From JBFGJH01 sp041586155 (GTDB taxonomy: Bacteria; Actinomycetota; Acidimicrobiia; Spongiisociales; JAENVV01): 6,281 nt of DNA. Shown one piece after another: positions 4,947-6,281 of the stretch. The notes under the pieces were generated by a model. That model ran no database searches. It was not told where the DNA came from and worked only from the letters and a program-made list of their open reading frames with translations. The stretch lies in the NCBI GenBank assembly GCA_041586155.1, contig JBFHAT010000106.1, positions 1 to 6,281 on the forward strand, given 5' to 3'. The stretch's first letter is position 1, and each line of letters begins with the position of its first letter. A program made the translations under genes and the position numbers.

Positions 4947-5726
4947 TCAGGCCGCGCCGCGGATCGCCCAGGCGCGAGCGGTCAGCGCGATCGCCCCATC
5001 ACTGGAGGTTGAAAGCTGCTCTCGGAGTCGATCCTCGAGGCGGCGACGGCCGGGCGGGTCGAGTGAAGACACGTAGCTCGGCGCCGGCCCCTGGCCCCCG
5101 AGAAACGGATGCCAGAACGTTTCGAAACTCGGAAACTCGGTTGAGATCTCGAGGGCCACGAACTCGATGTCGTCGATCTCCGCAGCTGAGAACAAAGCTT
5201 TCATCGGTTCCGGCCGGCAAAGCGGAAAGCGGACCGCTTCGTCGAGGTGGGCGACGGTCGGATCCAACGCGATCGCGGCGTCCCAGAACGTCCGGATCAT
5301 CTCCATGCCGTCGGCGTAGTCCCACAGGTAGGTCGCCACCGCTCCGCCAGATCGGGCCACGCGCCGCATCTCCTGCACCACCAAGCTCGGGTCCGGAACG
5401 AAGTTCAAGGCGATGCCGCTCACCACCGCATCGAAATCGTCATCGGCAAAAGGCAGGGCCCGAGCGTCACCGACGCGCAGATCTGCTCGACCGCGCAGCC
5501 GGTCTCGTGCTGCGTCGACGAATTCAGGAGAGAGATCTAGTCCGGCCAGCATTGCCGGCGCCGCCACGGCGGCGATCGTTTCGGTCAGGGCACCCGTTCC
5601 GCATCCGACATCGAGCCAGCGAGCGTCTCGGGGCACGTCCAGCCATTCCACGAATCGCTGTGCCAGCTGTCGGCTCCAGCGGCCCATGTAGTTCTCGTAG
5701 CTGGCTCCGCCATCCCACGTGTCCAT
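4947..5726 (-). CDS. class I SAM-dependent methyltransferase, 259 aa
   Basis: This cytosolic methyltransferase has a complete Rossmann core. Motif I is WLDVGCGTG (37-45), the ribose-binding acidic residue is Asp64 in GLDLS, and motif II/III is GDARALPFADDDFDAV (86-101). A C-terminal half follows with YLWDYADGMEM (133-143) and FWDAA (147-151). The N-terminal WDGGASYENYMGRWSR is typical of an actinobacterial Methyltransf_11-type subgroup of about 260 aa, so it looks full length. The acceptor substrate is unknown; in this subgroup it is normally a small molecule. The ATG at 5726 has no ribosome site, but a TAGCCT hexamer (5733-5738) ends 6 bases before it, which fits a leaderless transcript. It is alone on its strand. 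Confidence 0.92.
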   Translation of the reverse strand: MDTWDGGASYENYMGRWSRQLAQRFVEWLDVPRDARWLDVGCGTGALTETIAAVAAPAMLAGLDLSPEFVDAARDRLRGRADLRVGDARALPFADDDFDAVVSGIALNFVPDPSLVVQEMRRVARSGGAVATYLWDYADGMEMIRTFWDAAIALDPTVAHLDEAVRFPLCRPEPMKALFSAAEIDDIEFVALEISTEFPSFETFWHPFLGGQGPAPSYVSSLDPPGRRRLEDRLREQLSTSSDGAIALTARAWAIRGAA

Positions 5727-5820
5727 CGGGTGAGGCTATCGGCGGCCCGTTGCGTCTGCCGATGGGGTAGGGCCCGAAATGCCAGCGTCGCCCGAGGGCG
5801 GCGCAAGGAGACTTCGACAT
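5727..5820. other. 5' region of methyltransferase
   Basis: The segment has no frame with clear coding bias. It holds the probable promoter of the methyltransferase. A plus-strand ATG at 5819 has AAGGAG 7 bases upstream but encodes only five residues (MSSRP) before a stop. Confidence 0.45.
5733..5738 (-). promoter_or_regulatory. candidate -10 element TAGCCT for a leaderless methyltransferase mRNA
   Basis: Read on the minus strand, GATAGCCT precedes the ATG by 6 bases, placing the expected transcription start on the start codon. No convincing -35 is seen 17 bases upstream. Leaderless genes are common in actinobacteria, and the absence of a Shine-Dalgarno site supports the idea. Confidence 0.4.
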
Positions 5821-6127
5821 GAGTTCAAGACCGTGATCGCTCCACAGCCGCCACGGCTCGAGGCTGATGTCGAACTGCGGGTGATTCCAGTCGACCGTGA
5901 GCGGACGCGCCGCTTCGCCCGCAGCTATGGTCGCGAGGCTCCCGGGAGGGTGCCGTCGGTGGCCGCCCGGCCTACCGCTTGGATGTATTGGGTGGCGGCT
6001 GACGCGAAGGCGAGTTCGGACAGATCCATCTGGTGGGCGTCCGGCTCACGGCAGCGAGCCGCCTGGCCAGGAGGTCGGTAACCGCCTCGAGCTCGGTCGC
6101 GACCTGGGGGATGTCGCCGATGCGCAC
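5821..6127 (-). pseudogene. frameshifted coding stretch of unknown function, about 100 residues over three frames
   Basis: Three consecutive minus-strand segments each have actinobacterial coding bias but lie in different frames. The first starts at GTG 6127, with GGAGG 3 bases before it, and reads MRIGDIPQVATELEAVTDLL through to about 6047 (third-position GC about 92 percent). The second runs from about 6047 to the TAG at 5925 and includes MDLSELAFASAATQYIQAVG (about 83 percent). The third runs from about 5945 to 5821 with PLTVDWNHPQFDISLEPWRL (about 79 percent). Second-position GC is near 46 to 51 percent in all three. One added base at each junction (a G near 6047, a C in the CCC run at 5944-5946) rebuilds one continuous protein: ...RRLAAV-EPDAHQMDL... 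and ...DGTLPG-SLATIAAGE.... No stop closes the third frame before the methyltransferase, so the 3' end is unclear. I do not recognise the family. Confidence 0.55.
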
Positions 6128-6157
6128 GGACCTCCTCAGGCAAGGGAGAGAGGAAAC

Positions 6158-6166
6158 GGGAAGGTG
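6158..6166 (+). promoter_or_regulatory. ribosome binding site GGGAAGGTG of CoA-transferase
   Basis: It lies 6 bases before the ATG at 6173. An in-frame GTG at 6164 lies within the site and could be an alternative start using GAGAGGAA upstream; the ATG is preferred. Confidence 0.6.
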
Positions 6167-6172
6167 AACGCG

Positions 6173-6281
6173 ATGTCCAGCCCAGGTGTGCTCGCTGGAA
6201 TGCAGATCGTCGAAGTCTCGGCGTTCGTAGCCGCTCCGTTCGCCGGCATGATCCTCGCCCAACTGGGAGCAGAGCTCATCA
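6173..6281 (+). CDS. class III CoA-transferase (CaiB/BaiF family), 5' part
   Basis: The first 36 residues are visible, starting MSSPGVLAGM, and the gene runs out of the window. QIVEVSAFVAAPFAGMILAQ followed by LGAELI matches the conserved N-terminus of family III CoA-transferases, which move CoA between carboxylic acids by forming an enzyme Asp-CoA thioester. The catalytic Asp lies well beyond residue 100 and cannot be checked. The SAFVAAP-GGMTLAQLGAD wording resembles the mesaconyl-CoA/2-methylfumaryl-CoA branch as I recall it, but formyl-CoA and racemase-type members share much of it, so the substrate is open. It diverges from the frameshifted minus-strand stretch with 45 bases between starts. 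Confidence 0.85.
   Translation, partial: MSSPGVLAGMQIVEVSAFVAAPFAGMILAQLGAELI

Noticed and set aside
4931..5770. Plus-strand 279-codon Arg/Pro/Ser-rich open frame
   Set aside because: It is the antisense shadow of the methyltransferase, with a composition typical of such shadows in GC-rich DNA.
5805..5836. AAGGAG followed by ATG at 5819, a possible leader peptide MSSRP
   Set aside because: Only five codons, no attenuator-like hairpins and no downstream gene that it would control within reach.
5779..6081. Plus-strand 100-codon frame starting MPASPEGGARRL
   Set aside because: Third-position GC bias is weaker than in the minus-strand frames covering the same bases, and there is no ribosome site before its start.
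1..6281. CRISPR array, tRNA, rRNA, insertion sequence or phage genes
   Set aside because: No regularly spaced repeats, cloverleaf or CCA ends, transposase or integrase motifs, or terminal inverted repeats were found by eye on either strand.

Overview
The window is high-GC DNA (roughly two thirds G+C by eye) with GTG and ATG starts, strong GGAGG-type Shine-Dalgarno sites, one apparently leaderless gene and strong G/C preference at third codon positions. The protein types (RDH-like SDR, ABC-2-type ATPase fragment, WLDVGCGTG methyltransferase, class III CoA-transferase) fit a soil or aquatic actinobacterium, possibly Acidimicrobiia-like. The rank is inferred from style and remembered homologues, not from a marker gene.

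Layout: (1) 110-1033, minus: complete short-chain dehydrogenase/reductase. (2) 1034-1359: GC-rich palindromes and a perfect TGACA-AA-TGTCA dyad. (3) 1360-1758, plus: 5' third of an ABC transporter ATPase, broken after about codon 90. (4) 1817-4076, plus: a translationally coupled pair, a GT4 glycosyltransferase overlapping by 14 bases an alpha/alpha-barrel (six-hairpin glycosidase-like) protein. The second gene may originally have run to 4168. (5) 4263-4388 and 4557-4679, minus: two very small genes, one tentative (41 aa) and one well supported (40 aa, lysine-rich). (6) 4947-5726, minus: complete class I SAM methyltransferase. (7) 5821-6127, minus: a coding stretch spread over three frames, either a decayed gene or indel errors. 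(8) 6173-6281, plus: the start of a CaiB/BaiF (class III) CoA-transferase that leaves the window.

The only clear functional unit is the GT4/six-hairpin pair, probably acting on a cell-surface or storage glycan of unknown structure. The other genes look like unrelated single-gene units typical of a rearranged accessory or intergenic-rich region. I found no CRISPR array, tRNA, rRNA, transposase or recognisable defence system. The most unusual signals are the truncated ABC gene, the 40-aa basic protein with its start site in a possible hairpin, and three places where adding one base would join coding-like frames. The last point means either pseudogenes or a draft-quality assembly.
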